Shown here: piece after piece, positions 45,422 to 53,778 of the stretch
Layout of the letters: every line of letters starts with the position of its first letter
Numbering within the stretch: position 1 is the stretch's first letter
Source: Christensenella sp. UBA6880
GTDB lineage: Bacteria > Bacillota > Clostridia > Christensenellales > CAG-917
Direction: 5' to 3'
Length of the DNA: 64,000 bases
NCBI GenBank assembly: GCA_002449145.1
Contig: DKCG01000041.1
Location: 39,248-103,247 of the forward strand
Notes under the pieces: generated by a model
Seen by the model: the letters and a program-made list of their open reading frames with translations, nothing else
What the model was told of the DNA's origin: nothing
The model's database searches: none
Translations under genes and position numbers: made by a program

Positions 45422-47077
45422 TTATTCTGCGGAAATTATGTAGTAATAATGCGGTTGTCCGCCCGCATAGCAAGCGGTTTCGAGCCAGTCAAACTCTTCC
45501 GAAACCTTTTGGGCGAGAGCGTTTGCCTCGTCGGCTGATACGTCTTTGCCGTAATAAAGCGTGAGCATATCTTTGTCTTTTGCGATTTTTCTTATCGTAT
45601 CGAGAGTGGTTTCTTCAATGCTTTGACTCTTCGCGACGATTTTCTTTTCGCAAATACCGATTATATCGCCCTCTTTAACGGAAAATCTGTTCATACGAGT
45701 AGAACGAACGGCGTGCGTAATTTCTGCGCAAGTCACGTCTTGCATAGCAACGCACATATTTTCGTAATTTTCTTCGGGCGTCGAATCGGAATCGAACGCA
45801 AGCGAAGCGGAAATACCTTCGGGCATATTCGTCGTCGGGATGACGTACACTTCGGATTTTGCGAGTTCTTTTGCCTGATTTGCGGCAAGAATGATATTCG
45901 AGTTGTTTGGAAGCACGAAAACGTTTTTCGCTTTTGCGTCGTTGACGGCTTTGAGAATGTCGTCGACGCTCGGATTCATAGTCTGACCGCCCTCGACCAC
46001 GATGTCAACCATCAAATCTTTGAATATGTTTGCCATACCTTCGCCCGAGCAAATGGAAATCATCGCGTATTCTTTGAGTTCTTCTTCCTCGTCGGGCTTG
46101 TCGTTTGCGTGGATTTTGCGGTTTTGTTCGAGCATATTCTCGATTTTCACGCCGTCGAGTTCACCGAGTCCCAAAGCCGCTTTCAACGCTCTGTCTGGAT
46201 GATTGGTATGAACGTGAGTTTTCACAAGATCCGTATCGCCGATGACCAGCACGCAATCGCCGATTGTCATAAGATAATCTCTGTATTTGTTGATTGCAGC
46301 CGTCGTAACTTCGTTTTTGAGGTGCGTGATAAAATATTCCGTGCAATATTGGAACGTAATATGTTCATAGTCGTTTTCGAGCGGGTCAAATTCCTCGCCG
46401 GGTGCGGCGAGCGGCGCGCTTTCTTCGGTTGCGACTTTACCGCCGCTGATAAGCACGAGTTCTTCGCCGATAAGCGTGCGATACATACCGTCGAACACCG
46501 TAACGAGACCTCTGCCGCCTGCGTCCACGACGCCCGCTTTTTTAAGCACGGGAAGCATATCGGGGGTTCTTTGCAGAATTTCCTCGCCTGCGTCAATAAC
46601 GCGTTTAAGGAAGGATTCAAATTCGATTTTTTTGCCTTTCGACGCGCTTTGCGCTTCTTCTGCCATTGCTCTGACGACGGTCAGAATCGTGCCTTCTTTG
46701 GGCTTCGTGACCGCGCTGTACGCAATTTCCGTACCCGTTTTCAAGCACTCTGCGAACGTTTTGGGCGAGAGGTCGGCTTTGCCTTCGAGAGCCACGGCGA
46801 ATCCTCTGAAAATTTGCGACGATATAACGCCGGAATTGCCTCTTGCGCCTTTGAGTGCGCCTTTTGAGAACGCGAGCGCGATTTCGTCTATGAGCAAAGA
46901 ACCGCAAGCGTTTGCTTCTCTAACTGCCGACGCGAGCGTGAGCGACATATTCGTGCCGGTATCGCCGTCGGGAACGGGAAATACGTTGAGTTCGTCAACG
47001 ATAGCCCTGTTCATTTCGAGAGCCTTTGCGCCGCCTTGCAGCATTTCTTTGAATTTTAATCCGTCAATTCTTATCAT
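45422..47077 (-). CDS. fakA: Fatty acid kinase ATP-binding subunit (DAK2 domain, YloV/FakA)
   Basis: FakA, with a FakB lipid carrier, phosphorylates exogenous fatty acids for phospholipid synthesis. The N-terminal DAK2 nucleotide-binding domain has NVFPVPDGDTGTNMSLTL and ALKGARGNSGVISSQI; the middle and C-terminal FakB-binding regions give a total of 551 residues, as in the family. A FakB gene is not in the window. It lies 15 bases after yloU. Confidence 0.92.
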   Translation of the reverse strand: MIRIDGLKFKEMLQGGAKALEMNRAIVDELNVFPVPDGDTGTNMSLTLASAVREANACGSLLIDEIALAFSKGALKGARGNSGVISSQIFRGFAVALEGKADLSPKTFAECLKTGTEIAYSAVTKPKEGTILTVVRAMAEEAQSASKGKKIEFESFLKRVIDAGEEILQRTPDMLPVLKKAGVVDAGGRGLVTVFDGMYRTLIGEELVLISGGKVATEESAPLAAPGEEFDPLENDYEHITFQYCTEYFITHLKNEVTTAAINKYRDYLMTIGDCVLVIGDTDLVKTHVHTNHPDRALKAALGLGELDGVKIENMLEQNRKIHANDKPDEEEELKEYAMISICSGEGMANIFKDLMVDIVVEGGQTMNPSVDDILKAVNDAKAKNVFVLPNNSNIILAANQAKELAKSEVYVIPTTNMPEGISASLAFDSDSTPEENYENMCVAMQDVTCAEITHAVRSTRMNRFSVKEGDIIGICEKKIVAKSQSIEETTLDTIRKIAKDKDMLTLYYGKDVSADEANALAQKVSEEFDWLETACYAGGQPHYYYIISAE

Positions 47078-47092
47078 TTTTGTATATACCTA

Positions 47093-47443
47093 TCACACGC
47101 GAATGCCGACAACGTTGACGTGAACGCGTTTTACGCGCATACCCGTGAACGTTTCAAGCGAGAACTTGACCGCATCCGCAAGGGACTTTTTAACTGCTTC
47201 GATATTCACCCCAAGTTTCAAAACGACAAACAACTCGACATAGATAAGGTCGTCCACAGTCTGAACGAGCGCGCCTTTGCCGAGTTGATTTTTTCCGAGA
47301 AGTTGGCCTATATTATCGCTGAAACGGCGTGAAACCAAATCCACCACGCCGTAACAGTCCTGAGCCGAGTGACTTGCGATAATCTGCATAGCCTCATCGC
47401 TCACGGAAATTTTGCCAAACTTGTTTGAAGTTGAAAGCGACAT
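47093..47443 (-). CDS. yloU: Asp23/Gls24 family envelope stress protein (YloU)
   Basis: The 116-residue protein matches the Asp23/Gls24 family: GKISVSDEAMQIIASHSAQDCYG at the start, and LGVNIEAVKKSLADAVKFSLE near the end. Its role in this genome is not known; the family is linked to the cell envelope. I chose the ATG at 47443, which has AAGGAA upstream; the frame is open further but lacks initiation signals. It diverges from rpmB. Confidence 0.88.
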   Translation of the reverse strand: MSLSTSNKFGKISVSDEAMQIIASHSAQDCYGVVDLVSRRFSDNIGQLLGKNQLGKGALVQTVDDLIYVELFVVLKLGVNIEAVKKSLADAVKFSLETFTGMRVKRVHVNVVGIRV

Positions 47444-47462
47444 ATCAATTCCTTTTTCTAAA

Positions 47463-47491
47463 ATATTACTATATAAGATAATTTTTTGCAA
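47463..47491 (-). promoter_or_regulatory. Promoter of yloU-fakA-recG
   Basis: On the minus strand TTGCAA (47486-47491) and TAATAT (47463-47468) have a 17-base spacer; the leader to yloU would be about 13 bases and carries AAGGA. Confidence 0.5.
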
Positions 47492-47518
47492 CTAAATCAC
47501 AAATTTTATGCAAATCAG

Positions 47519-47547
47519 TTGCAAAACCTATTTATATTTGTTAGAAT
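47519..47547 (+). promoter_or_regulatory. Promoter of rpmB
   Basis: TTGCAA (47519-47524) and TAGAAT (47542-47547) have a 17-base spacer. A strong AGGAGG lies in the short leader before rpmB. Confidence 0.6.
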
Positions 47548-47577
47548 ATCAATCGTTCAAATTAGGAGGTACAGTAT

Positions 47578-47769
47578 ATGTCCAGAGTTTGTAGTGTATG
47601 CGGAAAAGGCAGAATGAGCGGCAACGCAGTCAGCCACAGCAACAGAAAGACCAGACGCAGTTGGGCGCCCAACGTTCAAAAAGTCAAAGTCAATACACCG
47701 ACCGGCGGAGTTGAAGAAACTTACGTTTGCACGCATTGTCTTCGTTCCGGCAAAGTTGACCGTGCGTAA
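47578..47769 (+). CDS. rpmB: 50S ribosomal protein L28 (zinc-binding form)
   Basis: L28 is a small protein of the large ribosomal subunit. The 63-residue sequence has two Cys-x2-Cys pairs, C5/C8 (VCSVCGKG) and C51/C54 (VCTHCLRSGK), so this is the zinc-ribbon form. AGGAGG precedes the ATG. It stands alone, with its own promoter and terminator, between yloU and spoVM, the usual Bacillota position. Confidence 0.97.
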   Translation: MSRVCSVCGKGRMSGNAVSHSNRKTRRSWAPNVQKVKVNTPTGGVEETYVCTHCLRSGKVDRA

Positions 47770-47800
47770 TTCCTTTTGAATAATGTAGCAATCAACGTTA

Positions 47801-47826
47801 GCCTTCCGAAAGGAAGGCGTTTTTTT
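47801..47826 (+). terminator. Intrinsic terminator of rpmB
   Basis: GCCTTCC (47801-47807) and GGAAGGC (47812-47818) form a 7-bp stem with a GAAA tetraloop, followed by a T-run. Confidence 0.9.
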
Positions 47827-47881
47827 GTTGTAACAAAACCACGTTTTTGCTACGGCGAAAACGAATTTTAGTTTCTTCTAT

Positions 47882-47968
47882 TCACTTCTTCTCTTTGTCT
47901 TTTTTCACAAAGAGTTTAAGGATTGCTTTGACGAATTTGGGCGGATTTAGACAAATGATTTTATTCAT
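47882..47968 (-). CDS. spoVM: Stage V sporulation protein M, 28 residues
   Basis: This 28-codon frame reads MNKIICLNPPKFVKAILKLF followed by VKKDKEKK. Length, a proline before KF, an amphipathic lysine-rich helix and a positively charged end match SpoVM (26 residues in Bacillus subtilis, with LPKF), a peptide that recognises forespore membrane curvature and recruits the spore coat. The location between rpe and rpmB is the same as in Bacillus. A clear GAGGTGA (47972-47978) precedes the ATG. The sequence CATACC at 47990-47995 (minus strand) resembles a sigma-E -10 element, but no good -35 is seen. Confidence 0.85.
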   Translation of the reverse strand: MNKIICLNPPKFVKAILKLFVKKDKEKK

Positions 47969-48020
47969 ACTTCACCTCGTTTTTTACAAGGTATGAATCG
48001 AAAACGCCAAACGTTACAAA

Positions 48021-48047
48021 GAAAAAACGAACCGCAAAGGATTCGTT
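48021..48047 (-). terminator. Intrinsic terminator after rpe
   Basis: On the minus strand ACGAATCC and GGTTCGT pair with one bulged T (plus-strand positions 48039-48046 and 48027-48033) and are followed by a T-run. It separates rpe from spoVM, so spoVM probably has its own promoter. Confidence 0.6.
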
Positions 48048-48121
48048 TCAATTCAAAAATTTCATAACGATTTATATCGTTTATTCGCCGCCGTTTACGC
48101 GATTATCGCAACGCAAACGTC

Positions 48122-48766
48122 TTATTGCAAATGAAGCGATTTTATCGTTTTTTGCGGGTCTTCTGACTTAAAAACCGAACTTCCCGCAACCGCTACGTCA
48201 ACGCCCGCTTCTTTTAGAAGCGCAACGTTTTTCTCGCTCACGCCGCCGTCAACTTCGATGAGATACTTATATCCGTGTTTTTCGCGCTCTATTGCGCCGA
48301 GTTTGGCTTTTTCAAGGCATTGCGGCATAAAACTTTGACCGCCGAACCCTGCCTGAACGGTCATAATAACCAGCATATCGATTTGACCGAGATAGGGCTT
48401 TACGACGTCGAAATCGACGTCTGCATTGACCACCAAACCGCACTTTTTGCCTTTTGATTTGATTATATCGAGCGCGCCTTGCACGTCGTCGGACGCATCG
48501 GGGTGAAACGTCACGACGTCCGCCCCCGCATCACAAAACTTGCCGACGTACTTTTCGGGTTTGGTTATCATAAGATGAGCGTCGATGGGCAAAGTCGAGT
48601 TTTGCTTGAACACTTTTATCATCGGCATACCGAAAGTTATATTCGGGACGTAAACGCCGTCCATAACGTCGGCGTGAACGATGTCCGCGCCCCATTTTTC
48701 GATATTCTTGACTTCCGTTGCCATATTGCCGAAATCCGCGGCGAGCATTGACGGTGCAACCAACAT
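48122..48766 (-). CDS. rpe: Ribulose-phosphate 3-epimerase
   Basis: Rpe interconverts ribulose 5-phosphate and xylulose 5-phosphate in the pentose phosphate pathway. The TIM barrel shows APSMLAADFGNM, DAHLMITKPEKYV, VMTVQAGFGGQSF and the phosphate-binding VDGGVSEKN. At 214 residues it is normal. It follows rsgA, though 164 bases of spacer with a hairpin array lie between them. Confidence 0.95.
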   Translation of the reverse strand: MLVAPSMLAADFGNMATEVKNIEKWGADIVHADVMDGVYVPNITFGMPMIKVFKQNSTLPIDAHLMITKPEKYVGKFCDAGADVVTFHPDASDDVQGALDIIKSKGKKCGLVVNADVDFDVVKPYLGQIDMLVIMTVQAGFGGQSFMPQCLEKAKLGAIEREKHGYKYLIEVDGGVSEKNVALLKEAGVDVAVAGSSVFKSEDPQKTIKSLHLQ

Positions 48767-48810
48767 AACTTTACCTCTATATTATTTTATTAAGATAGTT
48801 TAATTTGATA

Positions 48811-48910
48811 TTCGGATATTCCGCAACCCACGCAACGCGTGGATATCACCCAAACGAAGTTTGGATTTCAACCGAGCAGAGCGAGGATTTCATCCACGCA
48901 GTGGATATCG
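48811..48910. repeat. Array of four 13-15-base hairpin units between rsgA and rpe
   Basis: Four short inverted repeats follow each other at a spacing of about 21-22 bases: CCACGC-aac-GCGTGG (48828-48842), CCAAAC-gaa-GTTTGG (48850-48864), CCGAGC-aga-GCGAGG (48872-48886, with a tandem G-A mismatch) and TCCAC-gca-GTGGA (48893-48905). They are joined by ATATCA or ATTTCA linkers. The arms differ in sequence but keep pairing, so the structure, not the sequence, is conserved. It looks like a dispersed intergenic palindromic repeat (REP/MITE-like). Confidence 0.75.
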
Positions 48911-48930
48911 TTTGCGACGAAGGCGCAATT

Positions 48931-49788
48931 TTAATCGTATTGCTTCTCTTTTCTCTCGACGAGTTCTTGATAAATGGTCTTATATCTTTCGTATCTGCCC
49001 TCGCCTATTTCCTTACCCACGTGCGCTTTTACGGCGCAATCCGGTTCGTCTATATGCGTGCACATATTGAAGCGGCATTCTTTTCTGAACGCTTCCAAAT
49101 CGTCGAAATAGAGCCTTAGATTTTCGGGCGCAACGTCCACGGTTTCGAGCATTGAAAAGCCGCAAGTATCTACGAAATAAGTCGATTCGCCGATATGGAA
49201 AATCTCGGTTTTTCTCGTCGTATTCTTGCCGCGCTTTATCTTTTTTGCAAGTTCGCCCACTTCTAGCAAATCGCAATCGAGAATATTGTTGAGAAGCGAA
49301 CTCTTACCCACCGCCGATTGTCCCGCAAAGCAAGCGGTTTTACCCTTTGCGCAATCCACGATTTTTTTGACGTTTTCGCCCGTTTGCGCGCTACATTCAA
49401 TCTGCTTTACGACGCCGTCGTATTCGTTCGTATCGATTGCTTTCACGTCGCATTTATTCTTAACGAGCACGGGTTCGATACCCTCGACGAGGCAGTTCAC
49501 GATGATTTTGTCCACGAGCAGAAAATCGGGTTGGGGTTCGGGCGCAATCACGATAAAGCATACGTCGACGTTTGAAACGTACGGACGGATAAGACGATTT
49601 TTGCGCGGCTCAACGTTTTCGATGACGAAACTGTCGCGCTCTTTTGCGATTTCGACATAGTCGCCTACGTAAATCAAGCCGTCGTTTTTCAGTCTTTTGC
49701 GTGCAAAGCAAACCTTGACGCCCTCGTCGGTGTCAACGAAAAACTTTGAAGCGACCGCTTTTATAACTCTGCCTTTGTACGTTTTCAT
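48931..49788 (-). CDS. rsgA: Small ribosomal subunit biogenesis GTPase RsgA
   Basis: RsgA is a circularly permuted GTPase that acts in late 30S assembly. An N-terminal OB fold precedes the permuted G motifs (the VLVKNKCD and GQSAVGKSSLLNNIL motifs), and the C-terminal zinc site has C-x5-C-x-H-x5-C (CRFNMCTHIDEPDC). The 285-residue length is normal. In many relatives prpC-prkC lies upstream, between rlmN and rsgA; here only 126 bases separate them. Confidence 0.95.
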   Translation of the reverse strand: MKTYKGRVIKAVASKFFVDTDEGVKVCFARKRLKNDGLIYVGDYVEIAKERDSFVIENVEPRKNRLIRPYVSNVDVCFIVIAPEPQPDFLLVDKIIVNCLVEGIEPVLVKNKCDVKAIDTNEYDGVVKQIECSAQTGENVKKIVDCAKGKTACFAGQSAVGKSSLLNNILDCDLLEVGELAKKIKRGKNTTRKTEIFHIGESTYFVDTCGFSMLETVDVAPENLRLYFDDLEAFRKECRFNMCTHIDEPDCAVKAHVGKEIGEGRYERYKTIYQELVERKEKQYD

Positions 49789-49914
49789 TCCGCCTTTATG
49801 ATTTCGATTTTGCCTATTTTTTCGGATTAAATCCGTATTTTCGTTTTCGTTATTTCTATTCGTTTCGGTTGCGATTCATATCGTTTTTTTATGCGATATG
49901 TCGCGCTTTTTCGG
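49789..49914 (-). other. rlmN-rsgA spacer without the usual prpC-prkC pair
   Basis: The spacer holds no ORF. Two inverted repeats are visible: CATATCG/CGATATG around 49876-49900 and CGGAT/ATCCG around 49833-49845. Neither is a clear terminator. Confidence 0.4.
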
Positions 49915-50970
49915 TTATTTTTCGACGTTTTCGAGGTATCTTCTGCGCAGTTGACCGCACGCGCCCTCGATGTCGTTGCCCAAACTTCTGCGTATGGTTG
50001 CCGACACGCCGAGTTTTTCGAGTTTATGCAAAAATTCTTCCGTTGCGTCAACGCTCGGCGCAACGTGATTGCGCTCTTTGACCTCGTTGAGCCTTATGAG
50101 ATTGACGTGCGCGGGAAAGCCTTTCAAGAGCCTTGCAAGTTCTCTTGCGCAAGCGTCCGAGTCGTTTTCGCCTTTTATGAGCGTGTACTCGAATATGACT
50201 CTGCGCCCCGTCTTGTCGAAATAGTATCTTGCGCTGTCCACGAGTTGCTTGACGGAATACGCTCTGTTTACGGGCATAAGCGCGCTTCTCAAATCGTCGA
50301 ACGGCGCGTGCAGACTTATCGAAAGCGTGACTTTGTGACCGCTGTCGGCAAACTTGCGGATTTTGTCGCAAAGTCCCGAAGTGGACAAAGATATATTGCG
50401 CTCGCTGATGTTTATGCCGTTTGAATCGCTCACTTTGTCGAGAAATTCGAGCACGTTGTCGTAGTTGTCGAAAGGTTCGCCGCTTCCCATAAGCACGAGA
50501 TTCGTCACCGCTCTCGCCTTTGCGCTGCCGCCGTTATCGCGGTTTACGCAAATGACTTGACCGAGCATTTCGGCAGACGTGAGATTTCTCACGAGTCCGT
50601 CGAGGGTCGAAGCGCAGAACGTGCACCCCATACGGCAACCTATTTGCGTGGACAGACAAAGCGTATCGCCGTAATCGTGCGGCATATATACGCCCTCGAT
50701 GAGATTATCGTCCAAGAGTCGGAACAGATACTTTTTCGTGCCCGACTTGCCCGTAAAAACTTCGAGAATGCTCACGGGATTCGCAACGAAATTCTCTTTG
50801 AGCCTTTCTCTCAAATCCTTTTTGAGCGAGGTCATTTCGTCAAAGTCTTTTCCGTCTTGCAAAAACGAGTAGATTTGCGAAGCGGTATATTTCGGACAAT
50901 CGGGAACGAGAGAGGCAATTTCCTCTCTGCTAAGTCCGAGCATAACCGATTTTTGCGTACTTTCGCTCAT
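49915..50970 (-). CDS. rlmN: Dual-specificity rRNA/tRNA adenine-C2 methyltransferase RlmN
   Basis: RlmN is a radical SAM enzyme that methylates A2503 of 23S rRNA and A37 of some tRNAs. The CRMGCTFCAST cluster motif is in the centre, followed by NLVLMGSGEPFDNYDNV and, near the end, the catalytic Cys in NDIEGACGQLRR. The length, 351 residues, is normal. It overlaps rsmB by 4 bases. Confidence 0.95.
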   Translation of the reverse strand: MSESTQKSVMLGLSREEIASLVPDCPKYTASQIYSFLQDGKDFDEMTSLKKDLRERLKENFVANPVSILEVFTGKSGTKKYLFRLLDDNLIEGVYMPHDYGDTLCLSTQIGCRMGCTFCASTLDGLVRNLTSAEMLGQVICVNRDNGGSAKARAVTNLVLMGSGEPFDNYDNVLEFLDKVSDSNGINISERNISLSTSGLCDKIRKFADSGHKVTLSISLHAPFDDLRSALMPVNRAYSVKQLVDSARYYFDKTGRRVIFEYTLIKGENDSDACARELARLLKGFPAHVNLIRLNEVKERNHVAPSVDATEEFLHKLEKLGVSATIRRSLGNDIEGACGQLRRRYLENVEK

Positions 50971-52247
50971 TTCACCCTCTGCAATCTTGCAATAAAGAAT
51001 CCGTCGTATTCCTCGTGAGGCAAGATTTGAATCGTGCCGTTATTATCTTTGTATTTTCCGCCGTCGATACGGTCGAGTCCGTCAATTTTTTCAAGCGCGA
51101 AACCGTCGTTTTTCGCAATAAAATCGTTTACGACGTCCTCATTTTCTTCCTTGAACAAGGTGCAAGTGGAATAAACCATTTTGCCGCCGACTTTGAGATA
51201 TTTTGCGGCGTTTTCAATGATTTTCCGTTGCATATCGGCAAGTTCTATGACGCACTTTTCGTCCTTGTTCAAAAAAACGTCGGGGTGCTTTTTGAATGTC
51301 CCCAGACACGAACACGGCGCGTCGCAAAGCACGAAATCGAAGCAATCTTTCCATTCGTCCGACAAAACGCAAGCGTCGGCTTGAATCGCCTTTACGTTGG
51401 GCGTATGCATACGGTTTTTGTACTTTTGAATGAGCGCGACTCTGTGCGGATAGAGGTCGCACGCGGTGATTTTTCCGTGCGGACAAATCTCGCTCATATA
51501 CATCGCTTTTCCGCCGGGGGCGGAACATATATCGAGAACTTGCGCCCCGTCCGTAACGTTCAAAGCCTGCACGGCGAGCATACTCGACGGCGATTGAAAC
51601 GTCACGAGACCTTTGTCGAACATACGCTTCACGCAATCCGTCGCTTTGACGATATAGCCGCCGACGTCGCTCTTTTTGAACTCGACTTTGTTCTTTTTGA
51701 GCAAAAATTCAACGTCGATCGGCGTTGCCATACGGCTGTTTATGCGGATATGTTCGAGCGTATCGCTTTTTGCGGATATAATCTCGATCGCCTTTTCTTT
51801 GCCGTATTGCGCCACGAGTTTATCGCAAAACCATTTCGGTTTCGAATAGGTCACCGACAAATAGCAATCGTCGTTTTCGCTCGGAAGCGTAAACTTGTTG
51901 TCCGCAACTTTTTTGAGAACGGCGTTTACGAATCCACTCGCGCCGCCTTTACCGTTGGATTTTGCGACTTCCACGCACTCGCTGACGATTGCGAATTTCG
52001 GCACGTCCGTGAGACTAAGAAGCGCGTACGTTCCGATTTTCAAGAGCGTTTGCACGGATTTTTGCGGTTTTTTCTCGACGAGTTGATTGAGGATATACTC
52101 GATTTTCACGTTTTCTTCGAGCGTGCCGTACACGAGCCTTGTGGACATATCGCTCACGCGCTCGCCGAGGAACGCCATATTGCTGTACGTTCCCTCTTGA
52201 AACACTTTCGATAGTATTTTGTATGCGCTGTCGATATGTTTTCTCAT
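50967..52247 (-). CDS. rsmB: 16S rRNA cytosine-C5 methyltransferase RsmB
   Basis: RsmB methylates C967 of 16S rRNA. The N-terminal NusB-like domain (~1-130) is followed by a SAM domain with LDICSAPGGKAMYMSE, the DAPCSCLGTFKKHPD active site and the second catalytic Cys in VYSTCTLF. At 426 residues it is complete. Confidence 0.94.
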   Translation of the reverse strand: MRKHIDSAYKILSKVFQEGTYSNMAFLGERVSDMSTRLVYGTLEENVKIEYILNQLVEKKPQKSVQTLLKIGTYALLSLTDVPKFAIVSECVEVAKSNGKGGASGFVNAVLKKVADNKFTLPSENDDCYLSVTYSKPKWFCDKLVAQYGKEKAIEIISAKSDTLEHIRINSRMATPIDVEFLLKKNKVEFKKSDVGGYIVKATDCVKRMFDKGLVTFQSPSSMLAVQALNVTDGAQVLDICSAPGGKAMYMSEICPHGKITACDLYPHRVALIQKYKNRMHTPNVKAIQADACVLSDEWKDCFDFVLCDAPCSCLGTFKKHPDVFLNKDEKCVIELADMQRKIIENAAKYLKVGGKMVYSTCTLFKEENEDVVNDFIAKNDGFALEKIDGLDRIDGGKYKDNNGTIQILPHEEYDGFFIARLQRVK

Positions 52248-52300
52248 ACGTTCCTCAATGAAGTTTTCGTTTTATTCGTTACGCAATCTGATGCGCCTTT

Positions 52301-53239
52301 TCATTCGAATTTCGTGCCTATTTCGATGTTTCTTCCGAGCAAAAACGCGTTGTCGCTCATACGCTTTCCGCCTTCGAGTTGAATCTCTGAAAGTCTTACA
52401 ACGCCGTCTGCGACCTTCACGAACAATCCCTCTTTCGCAGAGGATTTGACGACTTGTCCGAACTCGAAAGAATCTACGTTTTCTATGTTGCAATCCGCCT
52501 TTTCGACTTTGAACACTTTGAGCGTTTTGCCAAAAACGTGCGTAAACGCCGACGGCCACGGCGACATACCTCTAACGAAGCAATCGATTTGCCGAGCGGT
52601 TTTTGAAAAGTCGATATTGCCGTCCTCTTTGCTTATCATCGAGCAATGCGTCGCTTTACTTTCGTCTTGCGGCACGAACACGGCTTTTCCGCTTTCGACG
52701 AGGGATATTGCCTCGCAAATCGCCTCGCCGCCGAGAATCGCGAGTCTGTCGAACAACTCGCCCGCCGTTTCGTCTTTTCCGATAGGCGTTGCTTTTTCAA
52801 GCAAAATATCGCCTGCGTCAACCGCCTTTACCGTGCGCATAATGGTTATGCCGCTCTCAACGTCGCCGTTGATAATCGACCATTGAATGGGCGACGAACC
52901 TCTGTATTTAGGCAAAAGCGAAGCGTGTACGTTGAGCACGCCGAATTTCGGAATCGCCAAAAATCTTTCGCTCAAAATCTGACCGAACGCCGCGGTAACC
53001 ACAATGTCGGGATTGAGATTTTCGATGTCCTCTATGCCCTCTCTCGACACTTTTTCGTACTGCAAAACGGGTATCGAAAGTTCTTGCGCCTTGACTTTGA
53101 GCGCAGAGGGTTTGAGTTGGTAGCCGCGCCCGACGGGTTTATCAAGTCCTGTAACCACTGCGGACACGGGATATACCGAATTAAGTTTTTCAAGCACCGT
53201 CGCCGAAAAATCGGGACTGCCCATAAACACGATTTTCAT
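52301..53239 (-). CDS. fmt: Methionyl-tRNA formyltransferase
   Basis: Fmt formylates initiator Met-tRNA. Visible are the N-terminal FMGSPDFSATVLEKL, the catalytic NVHASLLPKYRGSSPIQWSI region with its Asn-His pair, and GITIMRTVKAVDAGDIL, followed by the C-terminal beta-barrel. The 312-residue length is standard. It acts with the def product encoded 61 bases upstream. Confidence 0.96.
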   Translation of the reverse strand: MKIVFMGSPDFSATVLEKLNSVYPVSAVVTGLDKPVGRGYQLKPSALKVKAQELSIPVLQYEKVSREGIEDIENLNPDIVVTAAFGQILSERFLAIPKFGVLNVHASLLPKYRGSSPIQWSIINGDVESGITIMRTVKAVDAGDILLEKATPIGKDETAGELFDRLAILGGEAICEAISLVESGKAVFVPQDESKATHCSMISKEDGNIDFSKTARQIDCFVRGMSPWPSAFTHVFGKTLKVFKVEKADCNIENVDSFEFGQVVKSSAKEGLFVKVADGVVRLSEIQLEGGKRMSDNAFLLGRNIEIGTKFE

Positions 53240-53300
53240 AACTTATTTCTTTGTTTTGCCTATTTATTTGCAGTTTATTGCGCTTTTTGCGTAACGTCGT

Positions 53301-53759
53301 TCAGTCTTGCTCGTCGAGCAGTTGTTTGCATTTCGACGTATACAAGATTCCGTCCAAGTGGTCGATTTCGTGACAAAACGCTCTTGCCGTAAAGCCTTCG
53401 ACTCTGTATTTTTGTTCTTTGCCGAATCTATCGAGAGCGGTGACTTTAACCTTCATAGGACGGGTCACTTCGCCGTACTTTTTAGGCACGGACAAACAGC
53501 CTTCGAGCCCTGTTTGCTCGCCGCTTTGCGAAGTTATGACTGGGTTTACGAGTTCAAAATATCCGTCGTCGGTGTCAACCACGCACACACGCTTCAAAAC
53601 CGCGACTTGCGGCGCGGCAAGACCTGCGCCGTTTGCGGCTCTGACGGTATCTTTCATATCGTCGAGCAAAGTCCAAAGTCTTTCGTCGAACTTGTCCACT
53701 TCTCTGCATTTTTTCGTCAAAATGGGGTCGGGCACTTTGACAATCAATCTTTTTGCCAT
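53301..53759 (-). CDS. def: Peptide deformylase
   Basis: Def removes the formyl group from nascent proteins. All three motifs are present: GLAAPQV at 46-52, EGCLS with metal-binding C88, and HEIDH with H130, E131 and H134. The 152-residue length fits the type I bacterial enzyme. It follows priA and precedes fmt. Confidence 0.96.
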   Translation of the reverse strand: MAKRLIVKVPDPILTKKCREVDKFDERLWTLLDDMKDTVRAANGAGLAAPQVAVLKRVCVVDTDDGYFELVNPVITSQSGEQTGLEGCLSVPKKYGEVTRPMKVKVTALDRFGKEQKYRVEGFTARAFCHEIDHLDGILYTSKCKQLLDEQD

Positions 53760-53778
53760 ACTTTATATCCTTCCGTGT

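Noticed and set aside
51015..52214. A 399-codon plus-strand open frame
   Set aside because: It is antisense to rsmB, whose catalytic motifs are intact.
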